Assembly (NCBI RefSeq): GCF_016648105.1
Contig: NZ_JACVVE010000030.1
Span: 1-64,000, forward strand
Direction: 5' to 3'
From: Pseudomonas sp. S31
Lineage (GTDB): Bacteria > Pseudomonadota > Gammaproteobacteria > Pseudomonadales > Pseudomonadaceae
DNA length: 64,000 bases
This document shows, piece by piece, positions 1 through 11,993 of the stretch. The notes beneath the pieces are model-generated. The model had not been told where the DNA came from, searched no databases, and saw nothing but the letters and a program-made list of their open reading frames with translations. The position numbers were made by a program, and so were the translations under genes. Each line of letters starts with the position of its first letter. Within the stretch, counting starts at the first letter, position 1.

Positions 1-42
1 CCGGCCGCCCCCGGGGGCGCCCACCCCCCCGGCTCCCCGGCG
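1..42. other. Low-complexity G/C-only stretch at window edge
   Basis: Apart from one A and one T these 42 bases are all G or C, with runs of C and G, and they lie just past the stop codon of ptsO. Nothing here looks coding or like a standard terminator. A similar G/C homopolymer stretch occurs at 17324-17370. Both may be poorly resolved REP or hairpin DNA; this cannot be decided from the sequence alone. Confidence 0.4.
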
Positions 43-56
43 ATGCGGACTTCTGG

Positions 57-329
57 TCACTCGCCTTCGTCGAAGAAGTTGTCGATCAACGCTACCAGCG
101 CGTCCATGGCTTCGCCGTCCTGCTCGCCCTCGGTGTGCAGGTGCACCTGGGTGCCTTTGCCGGCCGCCAGCATCATCACCGCCATGATGCTCTTGCCGTC
201 CACCAGCTTGTCCGGCGCGCGGCCCACTCGGACCTGGCAGGGAAAGCGCCCGGCCACGCCGACGAACTTGGCGGCCGCGCGTGCGTGCAGGCCAAGTTTG
301 TTGATGATGGTGATTTCGCGGGCGGGCAT
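57..329 (-). CDS. ptsO: Nitrogen-PTS phosphocarrier NPr (HPr family)
   Basis: A 90-residue HPr-fold protein. It is the middle carrier of the nitrogen-related phosphotransferase chain, taking phosphate from EI-Ntr (PtsP) and passing it to EIIA-Ntr (PtsN). The phosphorylated histidine is His15 in the motif LGLHARAA, and the second conserved HPr segment DGKSIMAVM is at 44-52. The start is the ATG whose context reads MPAREITI; upstream extensions only give low-quality sequence overlapping rapZ. It is the last gene of the rpoN-hpf-ptsN-rapZ-ptsO set, 20 bp after rapZ, the standard Pseudomonas arrangement. Its role is regulatory (carbon/nitrogen balance, potassium) and cytoplasmic. Confidence 0.95.
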   Translation of the reverse strand: MPAREITIINKLGLHARAAAKFVGVAGRFPCQVRVGRAPDKLVDGKSIMAVMMLAAGKGTQVHLHTEGEQDGEAMDALVALIDNFFDEGE

Positions 330-349
330 CGTAGGGTGGATCCTGTGGG

Positions 350-1204
350 CTAGAGGTCGCGATGGCGGACCTGGACGTTTTTCAGGGATTGCTGCAGCAA
401 CTGGCCAAGGCGTTCGGTGATGTACACCGAGCGGTGGTGGCCGCCGGTGCAGCCGATGGCGATGGTGACGTAGGCGCGGTTGCTGGCCGCGAAGCGGGGC
501 AGCCATTTCAGCAGGTAGCTGGAAATGTCGTGGAACATTTCCTCGACATCCGGCTGGGCGGCCAGGTAGTCGATGACCGGTTGTTCGAGCCCCGAATGCT
601 CGCGCAGTTCGGGTTTCCAGTAGGGGTTCGGCAGGCAGCGCACGTCGAACACCAGGTCGGCATCGACCGGCATGCCGCGCTTGAAACCGAACGATTCGAC
701 CAGGAACGCGGTACCGGGCTCGGGTTGGTTGAGCAGGCGCAGCTTGATCGAGTCGCGCAGTTGGTACAGGTTCAGGTTGGTGGTGTCGATCTTCAGGTCG
801 GCCAGGTCGGAGATCGGCCCCAGCAACTCGCTTTCGACGCGGATCGCCTCGGCCAACGAGCGGTCGGCGTTGGTCAGCGGGTGGCGTCGGCGGGTCTCGG
901 AGAAGCGTTTGAGCAGGGTGTCTTCATCGGCGTCGAGAAACAGCACATCGCACTTGATGTGCCTGGCGCGGGCCTCGTCGAGCAGTTCGGGGAAGCGCGA
1001 CAGATGGCTGGGCAGGTTACGGGCATCGATCGACACGGCCACCTTGGGCTGCAACAGCTCGGTGTTGATCAGTGCGTTCTCCGCCAATTGCGGCAACAGC
1101 CCGGCAGGCAGGTTGTCGATGCAGTAGTAACCGTTGTCTTCCAACACATCGAGGGCGGTGCTCTTGCCAGAGCCGGACCGCCCGCTGACGATGATCAGGC
1201 GCAT
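350..1204 (-). CDS. rapZ: RNase adapter / nucleotide-binding protein RapZ
   Basis: A 284-residue P-loop protein of the RapZ/YvcJ family. The N-terminal Walker A motif GRSGSGKST is at residues 8-16, and the conserved C-terminal segment [14 protein letters not shown] lies near residues 250-265. In enterobacteria RapZ delivers the small RNA GlmZ to RNase E and so controls glucosamine-6-phosphate synthase. Pseudomonads lack a clear GlmZ, so the target here is unknown. It lies 2 bp downstream of ptsN and upstream of ptsO in one transcription unit. The length is typical (about 285 aa). Confidence 0.95.
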   Translation of the reverse strand: MRLIIVSGRSGSGKSTALDVLEDNGYYCIDNLPAGLLPQLAENALINTELLQPKVAVSIDARNLPSHLSRFPELLDEARARHIKCDVLFLDADEDTLLKRFSETRRRHPLTNADRSLAEAIRVESELLGPISDLADLKIDTTNLNLYQLRDSIKLRLLNQPEPGTAFLVESFGFKRGMPVDADLVFDVRCLPNPYWKPELREHSGLEQPVIDYLAAQPDVEEMFHDISSYLLKWLPRFAASNRAYVTIAIGCTGGHHRSVYITERLGQLLQQSLKNVQVRHRDL

Positions 1205-1206
1205 GT

Positions 1207-1671
1207 TCAGTGCTCGTTCTGTGCGTCCAGGACAACCTGGTACAGGGCCTCGCTGCTGTCGGCGGCACGCAGGCGATCGCGAACCTCCTTGCGATCGAGC
1301 ATGCTGGCGATCTGGCGCAGCAGTTCAAGGTGGGCATCGGTGGCGGCTTCGGGCACCAGCAGGACGAACAGCAGGTCGACCGGCGCGCCGTCGATGGCGT
1401 CGTAATCGATGGGTGCTTCCAGGTGCAGGAGTGCGCTGACCGGGGCAGTACAGCCTTCGAGCCGGCAGTGGGGGATGGCGATGCCATTGCCAAAGCCGGT
1501 CGAACCGAGTTTTTCGCGGGCCACGAGCTTTTCGAAGACGTCTTGCATCTCCAGCTCCGGCACTTGCTCGGCAATGACGGTAGCGACCTTTTCCAGGGCG
1601 CGCTTCTTACTGCCTCCCGGCACGTTCACGAGGGAACGGCCGGGGGTCAGGATGGTTTCAAGTCGGATCAT
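1207..1671 (-). CDS. ptsN: Nitrogen-regulatory PTS protein EIIA-Ntr
   Basis: A 154-residue PTS EIIA type-2 domain protein. The phosphoacceptor is His68 in the segment [13 protein letters not shown]-Ntr receives phosphate from NPr (encoded two genes downstream) but transfers it to no sugar permease. Instead it regulates other proteins, such as potassium transport and, in P. putida, pyruvate dehydrogenase and sigma-54-dependent promoters. The last point may matter here, because the window holds three probable sigma-54 promoters. The gene lies 12 bp after hpf. Confidence 0.96.
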   Translation of the reverse strand: MIRLETILTPGRSLVNVPGGSKKRALEKVATVIAEQVPELEMQDVFEKLVAREKLGSTGFGNGIAIPHCRLEGCTAPVSALLHLEAPIDYDAIDGAPVDLLFVLLVPEAATDAHLELLRQIASMLDRKEVRDRLRAADSSEALYQVVLDAQNEH

Positions 1672-1683
1672 GGATGAGGGGGA

Positions 1684-1992
1684 TCAGCGGGCGGCTGCAC
1701 CTTGCAGCAGGCTTTGCTGTTTTTCCTTGTGTTTTTTCAGTTGGCGGTCGAGCTTGTCGGTCAAGGCGTCGATCGCTGCATACATGTCTTCGTGTTCCGC
1801 GTTGGCAACCACTTCGCCGCCGGGAATCTGCAGGGTCGCTTCGACCTTCTGCTGCAGCTTCTCGACCTTCATGATGACCTGCACGTTGGTGATCTTGTCG
1901 AAATGGCCTTCCAGCCTCTTGAGTTTCTGCTCGACATAGTCGCGCAGCGGCTGGGTGACTTCTACATGGTGTCCACTGATGTTGACTTGCAT
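1684..1992 (-). CDS. hpf: Ribosome hibernation promoting factor, short form
   Basis: A 102-residue protein of the short HPF/YfiA family. It binds the 30S decoding region in stationary phase and promotes 100S dimers. The sequence begins MQVNISGHHVEV, carries the family's N-terminal strand-helix pattern, and ends in a lysine/glutamine-rich tail. The start is set by a good ribosome-binding site (AAGGAG, 6 nt before the ATG); the longer reading upstream lacks one. It lies between rpoN and ptsN, as in most proteobacteria. Confidence 0.95.
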   Translation of the reverse strand: MQVNISGHHVEVTQPLRDYVEQKLKRLEGHFDKITNVQVIMKVEKLQQKVEATLQIPGGEVVANAEHEDMYAAIDALTDKLDRQLKKHKEKQQSLLQGAAAR

Positions 1993-2070
1993 ACAGCTTC
2001 TCCTTTGTTGCCCGTGCATAAGGAGGCAGGTATTGCACCTGCCCCGAAAACGCTGTGGCACATCCAGGGG

Positions 2071-3564
2071 CTACATCAGTCGCTTGCGCTCGCTCGACGG
2101 TGCGATGCCGAGGGACTCGCGGTACTTGGCGACGGTGCGACGGGCTACCTGGATGCCTTGTGCCTCCAGTAAACCAGCGATCTTGCTGTCACTCAATGGC
2201 TTTTTCTGATTTTCCGCAGCCACCAGTTTCTTGATGATCGCGCGGATCGCCGTGGACGAGCATTCGCCCCCTTCGGCGGTGCTGACGTGGCTCGAGAAAA
2301 AGTATTTCAATTCATAGATGCCACGCGGCGTGTGCATGTATTTCTGCGTGGTCACCCGGGAAATGGTCGACTCGTGCATGCCAACCGCCTCGGCGATATC
2401 GTGCAGTACCAGCGGCTTCATGGCCTCGTCGCCGTGGTCGAGGAAGCCGCGCTGGTGCTCGACGATCTGCGTGGCGACCTTCATCAGCGTTTCGTTGCGG
2501 CTTTGCAGGCTCTTGATGAACCAGCGGGCCTCTTGCAGCTGGTTGCGCATGAAGGTGTTGTCGGCGCTGGTGTCGGCGCGGCGCACGAAGCCTGCGTACT
2601 GCGGGTTGACCCGCAGGCGAGGGATGGCTTCCTGGTTCAGCTCGACCAGCCAGCGGTCGCTGTCCTTGCGCACGATCACGTCCGGGACCACGTATTCCGG
2701 TTCGCTCGACTCGATCTGCGAGCCTGGGCGCGGGTTGAGGCTCTGCACCAGTTCGATGACCTGGCGCAGCTCGTCTTCCTTGAGCTTCATGCGGCGCATC
2801 AGCTGGCTGTAGTCGCGGCTGCCGAGCAGGTCGATGAAGTCGGTGACCAGGCGCTGGGCCTCGCTCATCCAGGGCGTGCTGGCCGGCAACTGGCGCAGCT
2901 GCAGCAACAGGCACTCGCCGAGGCTGCGAGCGCCGACGCCCGCCGGCTCGAATTGCTGGATGCGGTGCAGCACGGCCTCGACTTCGTCGAGTTCGATGTC
3001 CAGCTCGGGGTCGAAGCCCTGGCAGATTTCCTCGAGGGTGTCTTCCAGGTAGCCCTGGCCGTTGATGCTGTCGATCAGGGTGACCGCGATCAGGCGGTCG
3101 GTGTCGGACATCGGTGCCAGGTTCAGTTGCCACAACAGATGGCTCTGCAGGCTCTCGCCGGCGGAGGTGCGTGTGGTGAAGTCCCACTCGTCGTCATCGT
3201 TGCTGGGCAGGCTGCTGGCGCTGGTCTGGTAGATGTCTTCCCAGGCCGTGTCGACCGGCAATTCGTTTGGGATGCGCTCGTTCCATTCACCTTCTTCCAG
3301 GTTCTCGGCGCTGGCCGTGGTTTCCTGGAAGCTGTTGTCCTGGGCTTCGGCGACCGGCTTGTTCTCGGCGTTGTCCGCCATCGGGTCGCTGTTGTCGAAG
3401 TCGTCGCCGTCTTCCTGACGTTCGAGCATCGGGTTCGACTCCAGCGCTTCCTGGATCTCCTGTTGAAGGTCCAGGGTCGAGAGCTGAAGCAGACGGATGG
3501 CCTGTTGCAACTGCGGGGTCATCGTCAGTTGCTGGCCCATTTTTAGGACGAGCGATGGTTTCAT
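2071..3564 (-). CDS. rpoN: RNA polymerase sigma-54 factor RpoN
   Basis: A 497-residue sigma-54 factor. Region I is glutamine-rich at the N-terminus ([19 protein letters not shown]), an acidic region II follows at about 55-120, and the RpoN box ARRTVAKYR that reads the -24 element lies near the C-terminus. It directs polymerase to -24/-12 promoters that need AAA+ activators. Two such activators (37507-39210 and 46277-47785) and at least three matching promoters occur in this window. The start at [12 protein letters not shown] matches the usual family start; an upstream in-frame extension of 14 residues is unlikely. Confidence 0.98.
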   Translation of the reverse strand: MKPSLVLKMGQQLTMTPQLQQAIRLLQLSTLDLQQEIQEALESNPMLERQEDGDDFDNSDPMADNAENKPVAEAQDNSFQETTASAENLEEGEWNERIPNELPVDTAWEDIYQTSASSLPSNDDDEWDFTTRTSAGESLQSHLLWQLNLAPMSDTDRLIAVTLIDSINGQGYLEDTLEEICQGFDPELDIELDEVEAVLHRIQQFEPAGVGARSLGECLLLQLRQLPASTPWMSEAQRLVTDFIDLLGSRDYSQLMRRMKLKEDELRQVIELVQSLNPRPGSQIESSEPEYVVPDVIVRKDSDRWLVELNQEAIPRLRVNPQYAGFVRRADTSADNTFMRNQLQEARWFIKSLQSRNETLMKVATQIVEHQRGFLDHGDEAMKPLVLHDIAEAVGMHESTISRVTTQKYMHTPRGIYELKYFFSSHVSTAEGGECSSTAIRAIIKKLVAAENQKKPLSDSKIAGLLEAQGIQVARRTVAKYRESLGIAPSSERKRLM

Positions 3565-3733
3565 GGCTGGGGCTAAATACCTTGTTCGCCGGCGCGCATG
3601 CGCCATCCACTACAGGGCGCCGGAGCGCCGAATTCAAGCAAGTTTTATGCCTTAATTTGTAGCGTTTGCCTAGAGCACTGTAACAACTTAGGCCTGTTCA
3701 TGGCGGGTTTGCCAGTGCTCGGGCAGGCCTGGA

Positions 3734-4459
<726 letters not shown>

Positions 4460-4987
4460 TTACTCGGCCTTCTTCTTCGGCTGGATGACCATGTCGATGC
4501 GCTGACGCGGCGTGGTCACGTTGCCACCACGACCTGCGGTCGCCACCTGGGTCTTGGTGTTGTAGACGATTTTCTCGCCTTCGGTGGTGTTGCCCTCGTT
4601 CTCGACCTTGGCGCGGTCGGTGAGGATCACCATGTCTTTCTGGGCCTGGTACTGAATGGTCACCGCCCAGCCTTTCATCTTGTCGGGCTTGGCCGCGCTC
4701 TGCTGCTGTTCGAAGTAGGCCAGGTTGCCCACCGAAGTCACCACGTCGATATCGCCGCTGGCGGCGCGGGTCATGGTCACGGTGTTGCCTTTGATCATCA
4801 TCGAGCCCTGGGTGATGATCACGTCGCCGGTGTAGGTGGCCACGCCCTGTTTGTCGTCCAGGTGCGCGTTGTCGGCCTGGATACGGATCGGCTGGTCACG
4901 GTCATTAGGCAGGGCGAAGGCGCTCGCGCTTCCCAGTGCTGCTGCGCTCAGGCTGAGCAAAAGGGGGAGGGTTTTAACGAGCCTCAT
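4460..4987 (-). CDS. lptA: Periplasmic LPS bridge protein LptA
   Basis: A 175-residue periplasmic protein with a signal peptide (hydrophobic stretch LPLLLSLSAAALGSASAFA) and a single OstA-type beta-jellyroll domain. LptA multimers form the bridge that carries LPS from LptC to the LptDE outer-membrane translocon. The lysine-rich C-terminus (QPKKKAE) is commonly seen in Pseudomonas LptA. The gene overlaps the end of lptC by 14 bp and abuts lptB, which indicates translational coupling. Confidence 0.96.
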   Translation of the reverse strand: MRLVKTLPLLLSLSAAALGSASAFALPNDRDQPIRIQADNAHLDDKQGVATYTGDVIITQGSMMIKGNTVTMTRAASGDIDVVTSVGNLAYFEQQQSAAKPDKMKGWAVTIQYQAQKDMVILTDRAKVENEGNTTEGEKIVYNTKTQVATAGRGGNVTTPRQRIDMVIQPKKKAE

Positions 4988-5546
4988 ACTGTCCTCTTAC
5001 GTTAGAGAGCAAGTCCATCTTGCTTTCTTTCAAATACGCTTTCATTCCTTTGCCCGTAGTTACGCCACCGGCGCCGTCGATTCTAACGGCTTGATCGGTC
5101 TGCGCATATTGCTTCTGCGGGAACACGGTCATGCGCGAGCTGGTAATGATGGTCTCGCGCTGCTTTTCGTCGGTGCGGGCCACGCGCACCTTGTCGATCA
5201 ATTCGACTTCGGTGCCGTCCGGATTGACCTCGGCGCGCACGCTCTGCACGTGCCAGGGGTATTCGGTGCCGCGATACAGGTGCAGGTCGGGCGTGGTCAC
5301 CAAGGTGACTTCGCTGGCCTTGAGGTGTTCGACCTTGTCGGCGGTCATCTCGTACTGCAACTTGCCGTCCGGCAGGAACTGCAGGGTGTGGGCGTTCACC
5401 GCGTAGTAGTCGATGGCGCTCTCGTCGACCTGCGCCACCGGTTTGTCGAGGAAGCTCTCGGGGCTGACGTTCCAGTAGCCGACGGCCACCAGCAGGGCAG
5501 CGATCACCCCGAGCAGCGCGATGTTTCGGACTTTCTTGCTGAACAT
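4974..5546 (-). CDS. lptC: LPS export protein LptC
   Basis: A 190-residue bitopic inner-membrane protein with one N-terminal transmembrane helix (about residues 7-25) and a periplasmic OstA-like domain. It receives LPS from LptB2FG and hands it to LptA. Its 3' end overlaps lptA by 14 bp and it begins 8 bp after kdsC. Together kdsD-kdsC-lptC-lptA-lptB couple Kdo synthesis to LPS export. Confidence 0.95.
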   Translation of the reverse strand: MFSKKVRNIALLGVIAALLVAVGYWNVSPESFLDKPVAQVDESAIDYYAVNAHTLQFLPDGKLQYEMTADKVEHLKASEVTLVTTPDLHLYRGTEYPWHVQSVRAEVNPDGTEVELIDKVRVARTDEKQRETIITSSRMTVFPQKQYAQTDQAVRIDGAGGVTTGKGMKAYLKESKMDLLSNVRGQYEAR

Positions 5547-5554
5547 GGGCAGCC

Positions 5555-6079
5555 TTACAGGTAGTTGGCGTTGGCAGCGTCCAGGGTGCCCTGGGCCTGC
5601 ATGATCAGTTCACAGAACTCGCGGGCGGCACCCTCGCCGCCGCGGGCCTGGGTCACGCCATGGGCGTGTTGGCGAACGAACGGCGCGGCGTTGGCCACCG
5701 CCATGCCCAGGCCGACGCGGCGAATCACCGGCAGGTCGGGCAGGTCGTCGCCCAGATAGGCGACTTGCTCATAGCTTAGGCCCAGTTCGGCGAGCAGGCC
5801 GTCCAGAACCACCAGTTTATCTTCGCGGCCCTGATACAGGTGCGGGATGCCGAGGTTCTTCGCCCGGCGCTCGACCACAGGCGTCTTGCGCCCGCTGATG
5901 ATCGCCGTGGTCACGCCCGAGGCCATGAGCATCTTGATGCCGTGGCCGTCGAGGGTGTTGAAGGTCTTGAATTCGCTGCCATCTTCGAGGAAGTACAGGC
6001 GCCCGTCGGTGAGCACGCCGTCGACGTCGAATACCGCCAGCTTGATGGCCTTGCCGCGTTGCATCAGGTCTTGGTTCAT
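5555..6079 (-). CDS. kdsC: 3-deoxy-D-manno-octulosonate 8-phosphate phosphatase
   Basis: A 174-residue HAD-superfamily phosphatase of the small, cap-less tetrameric KdsC type. HAD motif I is FDVDGVLTDG near residue 17, where the first Asp is the nucleophile, and motif IV is YLGDDLPDLP near residue 118. It removes phosphate from Kdo-8-phosphate to give Kdo for the LPS inner core. Its start abuts the end of kdsD. Confidence 0.96.
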   Translation of the reverse strand: MNQDLMQRGKAIKLAVFDVDGVLTDGRLYFLEDGSEFKTFNTLDGHGIKMLMASGVTTAIISGRKTPVVERRAKNLGIPHLYQGREDKLVVLDGLLAELGLSYEQVAYLGDDLPDLPVIRRVGLGMAVANAAPFVRQHAHGVTQARGGEGAAREFCELIMQAQGTLDAANANYL

Positions 6080-7054
6080 TTACATCACTCCGGCGCGCAG
6101 CAGGTCGTGCATGTTCAGGGCGCCGGACGGGCGGTCGTCCTGGTCGACGACCACCAGCGCGCTGATCTTGTGGTCTTCCATGATCTTCAGGGCCTCGGCG
6201 GCGAGCATTTCGGCGCGGGCGGTCTTGCCGTGCATGGTCATCACCTGGTCGATCAGGGTGGTGTGCACGTCGATGTTGCGGTCCAGGCTGCGGCGCAGGT
6301 CGCCGTCGGTGAATACCCCGGCCAGCTTGCCGTCGGCCTCGAGGACCACGGTCATGCCCAAACCTTTGCGGGACATTTCAAGCAGTGCGTCCTTGAGCAA
6401 GGTGCCGCGTTGCACGCAGGGCAGTTCGTCGCCGGCGTGCATGACGTTCTCGACCTTGAGCAGCAGACGGCGACCGAGGGCGCCACCGGGGTGCGAGAAC
6501 GCGAAGTCCTCGGCGGTGAAGCCGCGCGCCTCGAGCAGGGCGATGGCCAGGGCGTCGCCCAGCACCAGGGCCGCGGTGGTCGAGGACGTCGGAGCCAGGT
6601 TCAGCGGGCAGGCCTCTTGGGCGACACTGGCGTCGAGGTTGACCTCGGCGGCCTGGGCCAGGGGCGATTCGGGCTTGCCGGTGAGGCTGATCAGCTGGAT
6701 GCCCAGGCGCTTGATGAGCGGCAGCAGGGTGACGATCTCGGCAGTGCTGCCGGAATTGGACAGGGCCAGGATGACGTCGTCACGGGTAATCATGCCCATG
6801 TCGCCGTGGCTGGCTTCGGCCGGGTGCACGAAGAACGCCGGCGTGCCGGTGCTGGCCAGGGTGGCGGCGATCTTGTTGCCGATGTGACCGGACTTGCCCA
6901 TGCCGACCACGACCACCCGGCCCTTGCTCGCCAGGATCAGCTCGCAGGCCTTGACGAAACTGGCGTCTATGCGCGGCAGCAGGCCCTCGACGGCTTCGAG
7001 TTCAAGGCGCAGGGTGCGCTGGGCGGATTGGATCAGCTCGCTGGATTGGCTCAT
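6080..7054 (-). CDS. kdsD: Arabinose-5-phosphate isomerase KdsD
   Basis: A 324-residue enzyme with an N-terminal SIS sugar-isomerase domain (motifs GMGKSGHIGNKIAATLASTG and ALSNSGSTAE, about residues 50-115) followed by two CBS domains (about 205-320). It converts ribulose 5-phosphate to arabinose 5-phosphate, the first committed step to Kdo. It is the first gene of the minus-strand Kdo/Lpt/rpoN run, divergent from mlaF with a 244-bp promoter region between them. Confidence 0.97.
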   Translation of the reverse strand: MSQSSELIQSAQRTLRLELEAVEGLLPRIDASFVKACELILASKGRVVVVGMGKSGHIGNKIAATLASTGTPAFFVHPAEASHGDMGMITRDDVILALSNSGSTAEIVTLLPLIKRLGIQLISLTGKPESPLAQAAEVNLDASVAQEACPLNLAPTSSTTAALVLGDALAIALLEARGFTAEDFAFSHPGGALGRRLLLKVENVMHAGDELPCVQRGTLLKDALLEMSRKGLGMTVVLEADGKLAGVFTDGDLRRSLDRNIDVHTTLIDQVMTMHGKTARAEMLAAEALKIMEDHKISALVVVDQDDRPSGALNMHDLLRAGVM

Positions 7055-7298
7055 GTCGAAAAAGCAATGCCTGATGAAAAGGCGCCGATTATAGCGGCAA
7101 TGTGCGAAAGCCTCATCATTCGATTGTCACATGGTGCTGGGTTGCCTGTCTGGGGGCTGAACAAGCGTGGCAATGGCCTTGGGGGCGGCCTGCCAGCGGT
7201 GCTATAGTTCGCCGCTATTCGGCCCGTCGGGGGCGCGTGTGCCTTCATGATGGGGGCCAGCGTCCATAAGGACGAGGCTGCATCAGCAAGGAGTCTAG
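7055..7298. promoter_or_regulatory. Divergent promoter region between kdsD and mlaF
   Basis: The 244-bp spacer between two divergent envelope operons must carry promoters for both. A TATAGT hexamer at about 7203 could be a -10 for mlaF, but no convincing -35 partner is seen. I find no inverted repeat or known operator. The call is positional. Confidence 0.4.
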
Positions 7299-8108
7299 AT
7301 GAGTGTGGATAGCGCCTACGCGGTCGAGTTGAAGGGAGTCACCTTCAAGCGCGGTTCGCGCAGCATTTTCAGCAACGTCGACATCCGTATTCCGCGTGGC
7401 AAGGTCACAGGGATCATGGGGCCATCGGGTTGCGGCAAGACCACGCTGCTGCGCCTGATGGGCGCGCAGCTGCGGCCGTCGAGCGGCGAGGTGTGGGTGG
7501 CCGGGCAGAATCTGCCGTCGCTGTCGCGCAGCGATCTGTTCGATGCCCGCAAGCAGATGGGCGTTTTGTTCCAGAGCGGCGCACTGTTCACCGACCTCGA
7601 CGTATTCGAGAACGTGGCGTTTCCGCTGCGGGTGCACACCCAGCTGTCGGACGAGATGATCCGCGACATCGTCCTGATGAAGCTGCAGGCCGTGGGCCTG
7701 CGCGGCGCCATCGACCTGATGCCCGATGAGCTCTCCGGGGGCATGAAGCGGCGCGTGGCATTGGCCCGGGCGATTGCCCTGGACCCGCAGATCCTCATGT
7801 ACGACGAACCTTTCGTCGGCCAGGACCCGATCGCCATGGGCGTGCTGGTACGCCTGATCCGCCTGCTCAACGATGCTCTGGGTATCACCAGCATCGTGGT
7901 GTCGCACGATCTGGCCGAAACCGCCAGCATCGCCGACTACATCTATGTGGTCGGCGATGGCCAGGTGCTTGGCCAGGGCACGCCCGACGAACTGATGGGC
8001 TCGGACAATCCGCGCATTCGCCAGTTCATGAAGGGCGACCCGGACGGCCCGGTACCTTTCCATTTCCCTGCGCCTGACTACCGCGCCGACCTGCTGGGAG
8101 CGCGGTGA
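7299..8108 (+). CDS. mlaF: Phospholipid transport ABC ATPase MlaF
   Basis: A 269-residue ABC ATPase with Walker [10 protein letters not shown], signature [14 protein letters not shown] and Walker [14 protein letters not shown]. It drives the MlaFEDB complex, which moves glycerophospholipids between inner and outer membranes to keep the outer-membrane asymmetry. An AAGGAG ribosome-binding site precedes the ATG. The stop overlaps the start of mlaE (TGATG), indicating coupled translation. The extended C-terminus with the DGPVPF segment is typical of MlaF. Confidence 0.97.
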   Translation: MSVDSAYAVELKGVTFKRGSRSIFSNVDIRIPRGKVTGIMGPSGCGKTTLLRLMGAQLRPSSGEVWVAGQNLPSLSRSDLFDARKQMGVLFQSGALFTDLDVFENVAFPLRVHTQLSDEMIRDIVLMKLQAVGLRGAIDLMPDELSGGMKRRVALARAIALDPQILMYDEPFVGQDPIAMGVLVRLIRLLNDALGITSIVVSHDLAETASIADYIYVVGDGQVLGQGTPDELMGSDNPRIRQFMKGDPDGPVPFHFPAPDYRADLLGAR

Positions 8109-8905
8109 TGCGCAGAAAATCCTTACTCGAACGCATCCGCCTGCTCGGTCGCTCGGCGATCGACGTAGTGGCGGTCCTGGGGCGCTCATGCCTGTTCCTG
8201 TTCCATGCCCTGATCGGCCGCGGCGGCATCGGCGGTGGCTTCCAGCTGCTGACCAAGCAGCTGTATTCGGTGGGCGTGCTGTCGCTGGCGATCGTCGTCG
8301 TGTCCGGCGTGTTCATCGGCATGGTGCTGGCCCTGCAGGGCTACAGCATCCTGACCAAGTACGGCTCGGAGCAGGCGGTGGGGCAGATGGTCGCCCTGAC
8401 CCTGCTGCGTGAGCTCGGCCCGGTGGTCACTGCGTTGCTGTTCGCCGGTCGTGCAGGCTCGGCCCTGACCGCCGAGATCGGCAACATGAAGTCCACCGAG
8501 CAGCTGTCGAGCCTGGAAATGATCGGCGTCGACCCGCTCAAGTACATCGTCGCGCCACGCCTGTGGGCCGGCTTCATCTCGCTGCCGCTGCTGGCGCTGA
8601 TCTTCAGCGTGGTCGGTATCTGGGGTGGTTCGTGGGTCGCGGTCGATTGGCTGGGCGTCTACGAGGGCTCGTTCTGGGCCAACATGCAGAACAGTGTTTC
8701 CTTTACCGACGACGTGCTCAACGGGCTGGTCAAGAGCCTGGTGTTCGCCTTCGTCAGCACCTGGATCGCCGTGTTCCAGGGGTATGACTGTGAGCCCACG
8801 TCCGAGGGGATCAGCCGTGCCACCACCAAGACCGTGGTCTACGCCTCGTTGGCCGTACTGGGTCTGGACTTCATTCTGACCGCTTTGATGTTTGGAGATT
8901 TCTGA
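8108..8905 (+). CDS. mlaE: Phospholipid transport permease MlaE
   Basis: A 265-residue polytopic inner-membrane permease of the MlaE family, with five to six hydrophobic helices and conserved family text such as [29 protein letters not shown]. It forms the membrane core of the Mla transporter. The ATG at 8108 overlaps the mlaF stop; a GTG one codon earlier would only add a residue. The mlaD start overlaps its stop in the same way. Confidence 0.96.
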   Translation: MRRKSLLERIRLLGRSAIDVVAVLGRSCLFLFHALIGRGGIGGGFQLLTKQLYSVGVLSLAIVVVSGVFIGMVLALQGYSILTKYGSEQAVGQMVALTLLRELGPVVTALLFAGRAGSALTAEIGNMKSTEQLSSLEMIGVDPLKYIVAPRLWAGFISLPLLALIFSVVGIWGGSWVAVDWLGVYEGSFWANMQNSVSFTDDVLNGLVKSLVFAFVSTWIAVFQGYDCEPTSEGISRATTKTVVYASLAVLGLDFILTALMFGDF

Positions 8906-9390
8906 TGCAAAACCGCACCCTGGAAATCGGTGTCGGCCTGTTCCTCCTGGCCGGGATCCTGGCGCTGCTGCTGCTGGCCCTGCGCGTCAGCGGGCTGTCC
9001 GCCAGCCCGAGCAGCGATACCTACAAAGTTTATGCGTACTTCGACAATATCGCCGGTTTGACGGTCAGAGCTAAAGTGACCATGGCCGGCGTGACGATCG
9101 GCAAGGTCACCGCCATCGATCTGGACCGTGATTCCTACACCGGTCGGGTGACCCTGCAGCTGGACAAGTCGGTCGACAACCTGCCGACCGACTCCACCGC
9201 ATCGATCCTGACCGCCGGGTTGCTGGGCGAGAAGTACATCGGTATCAGCGTGGGCGGTGAGGAAGACGTGCTCAAGGATGGTGCCACCATCCATGACACC
9301 CAGTCGGCGCTGGTGCTGGAAGATCTGATTGGCAAGTTCCTGCTCAACTCCGTTGGCAAGGAACCGAAAGAAGCGCAACCGGCTAATTAA
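8905..9390 (+). CDS. mlaD: MCE-domain lipid-binding protein MlaD
   Basis: A 161-residue protein with one N-terminal membrane anchor (about 7-27) and a single MCE domain (about 38-118: KVYAYFDNIAGLTVRAKVTMAGV...). MlaD hexamers form the periplasmic ring of the MlaFEDB complex that hands lipid to MlaC. The gene overlaps the end of mlaE by one base and lies 9 bp before mlaC. Confidence 0.96.
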   Translation: MQNRTLEIGVGLFLLAGILALLLLALRVSGLSASPSSDTYKVYAYFDNIAGLTVRAKVTMAGVTIGKVTAIDLDRDSYTGRVTLQLDKSVDNLPTDSTASILTAGLLGEKYIGISVGGEEDVLKDGATIHDTQSALVLEDLIGKFLLNSVGKEPKEAQPAN

Positions 9391-9399
9391 GGAGTTTCC

Positions 9400-10047
9400 A
9401 TGATTTCGATCCTGCGACGTGGCCTGCTGGTCCTGCTGGCGGCCTTCCCTCTGTTCGCCCTGGCCGCGCAGTCGCCGCACGATGTGGTACAGAGCACCAC
9501 CAGCGAACTGCTGAACGACCTCAAGGCCAACAAGGAGCAGTACAAGAGCAACCCCAACGCCTTCTACGATGCGCTCAACCGCATCCTCGGCCCGGTGGTG
9601 GACGCCGATGGTATTTCTCGCAGCATCATGACCGTCAAGTACTCGCGCAAGGCTACGCCCGAGCAGATGCAGCGCTTCCAGGAGAACTTCAAGCGCAGCC
9701 TGATGCAGTTCTATGGCAACGCCTTGCTCGAGTACAACAACCAGGGCATCACCGTCGACCCGGCCAAGGCGGACGACGGCAAGCGTGCCAGCGTCGGCAT
9801 GAAGGTCACCGGCAATAACGGTGCGGTCTACCCGGTGCAGTACACCCTGGAGAACATCAGCGGCGAGTGGAAGGTGCGTAACGTCATCGTCAACGGTATC
9901 AACATCGGCAAGCTGTTCCGTGACCAGTTCGCCGATGCCATGCAGCGTAACGGCAACAACCTGGACAAGACCATCGACGGCTGGGCCGGCGAAGTGGCCA
10001 AGGCCAAGGAAGCGGCGGACAACTCGCCTGAAAAGGAAGTGAAATGA
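9400..10047 (+). CDS. mlaC: Periplasmic phospholipid carrier MlaC
   Basis: A 215-residue secreted protein: the signal peptide MISILRRGLLVLLAAFPLFA precedes a likely cleavage after ALA, followed by the MlaC/Ttg2D fold. It shuttles phospholipids across the periplasm between MlaA at the outer membrane and MlaD. An AAGGAG site precedes the ATG. Its end overlaps mlaB by 4 bp (ATGA). In P. putida the system was first described as Ttg2 (toluene tolerance). Confidence 0.96.
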   Translation: MISILRRGLLVLLAAFPLFALAAQSPHDVVQSTTSELLNDLKANKEQYKSNPNAFYDALNRILGPVVDADGISRSIMTVKYSRKATPEQMQRFQENFKRSLMQFYGNALLEYNNQGITVDPAKADDGKRASVGMKVTGNNGAVYPVQYTLENISGEWKVRNVIVNGINIGKLFRDQFADAMQRNGNNLDKTIDGWAGEVAKAKEAADNSPEKEVK

Positions 10048-10346
10048 GTGACGCCGCTGTCAGCATGACCGAGCCAGGCGTGTTGCGCCTGGCCGGTGTG
10101 CTCGATTACCGCAGCGGCCCGGCCCTGCGCAAGCAGGGCAAGGGGCTGATCGCCGCCTGCCGCGAGCAGCGCCTGGTGCTGGATTGCTCGGCCGTGGCCA
10201 AGAGCAGCAGCGTCGGCCTGTCGTTGCTGCTGGCGTTCATCCGTGATGCCCAGGGCGCCGGCAAGGCCTGCGAGGTCCGTGGCATGCCCGACGACATGCG
10301 GGAAATCGCCGAGGTCTACGACCTCGATGAGGTACTGGCAAGCTGA
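10044..10346 (+). CDS. mlaB: STAS-domain protein MlaB
   Basis: A 100-residue single STAS domain protein, the cytoplasmic partner that binds MlaF and activates the ABC transporter. The phosphorylation-loop region of STAS proteins appears as DCSAVAKSSSVGLSLL at about 50-65. It is the last gene of the mlaFEDCB operon, followed by a strong terminator at 10364-10418. Confidence 0.93.
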   Translation: MSDAAVSMTEPGVLRLAGVLDYRSGPALRKQGKGLIAACREQRLVLDCSAVAKSSSVGLSLLLAFIRDAQGAGKACEVRGMPDDMREIAEVYDLDEVLAS

Positions 10347-10363
10347 TGGCTTACCGGTGATGG

Positions 10364-10418
10364 AAGCCCCTCGGTCAGCGTAACCCACCAGTGGGCTTCG
10401 CAGGCGAGGGGCTTTTTT
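10364..10418 (+). terminator. Rho-independent terminator after mlaB
   Basis: The ten-base stem AAGCCCCTCG / CGAGGGGCTT has an inner hairpin (CCCACCAGTGGG) in its loop and is followed by six T residues. It ends the mla operon and separates it from ibaG-murA. Confidence 0.9.
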
Positions 10419-10464
10419 GTATGATGGCCGACCCGCGCGCATCGGGCGCCGATTGAGGTTGAGC

Positions 10465-11993
<1,529 letters not shown>
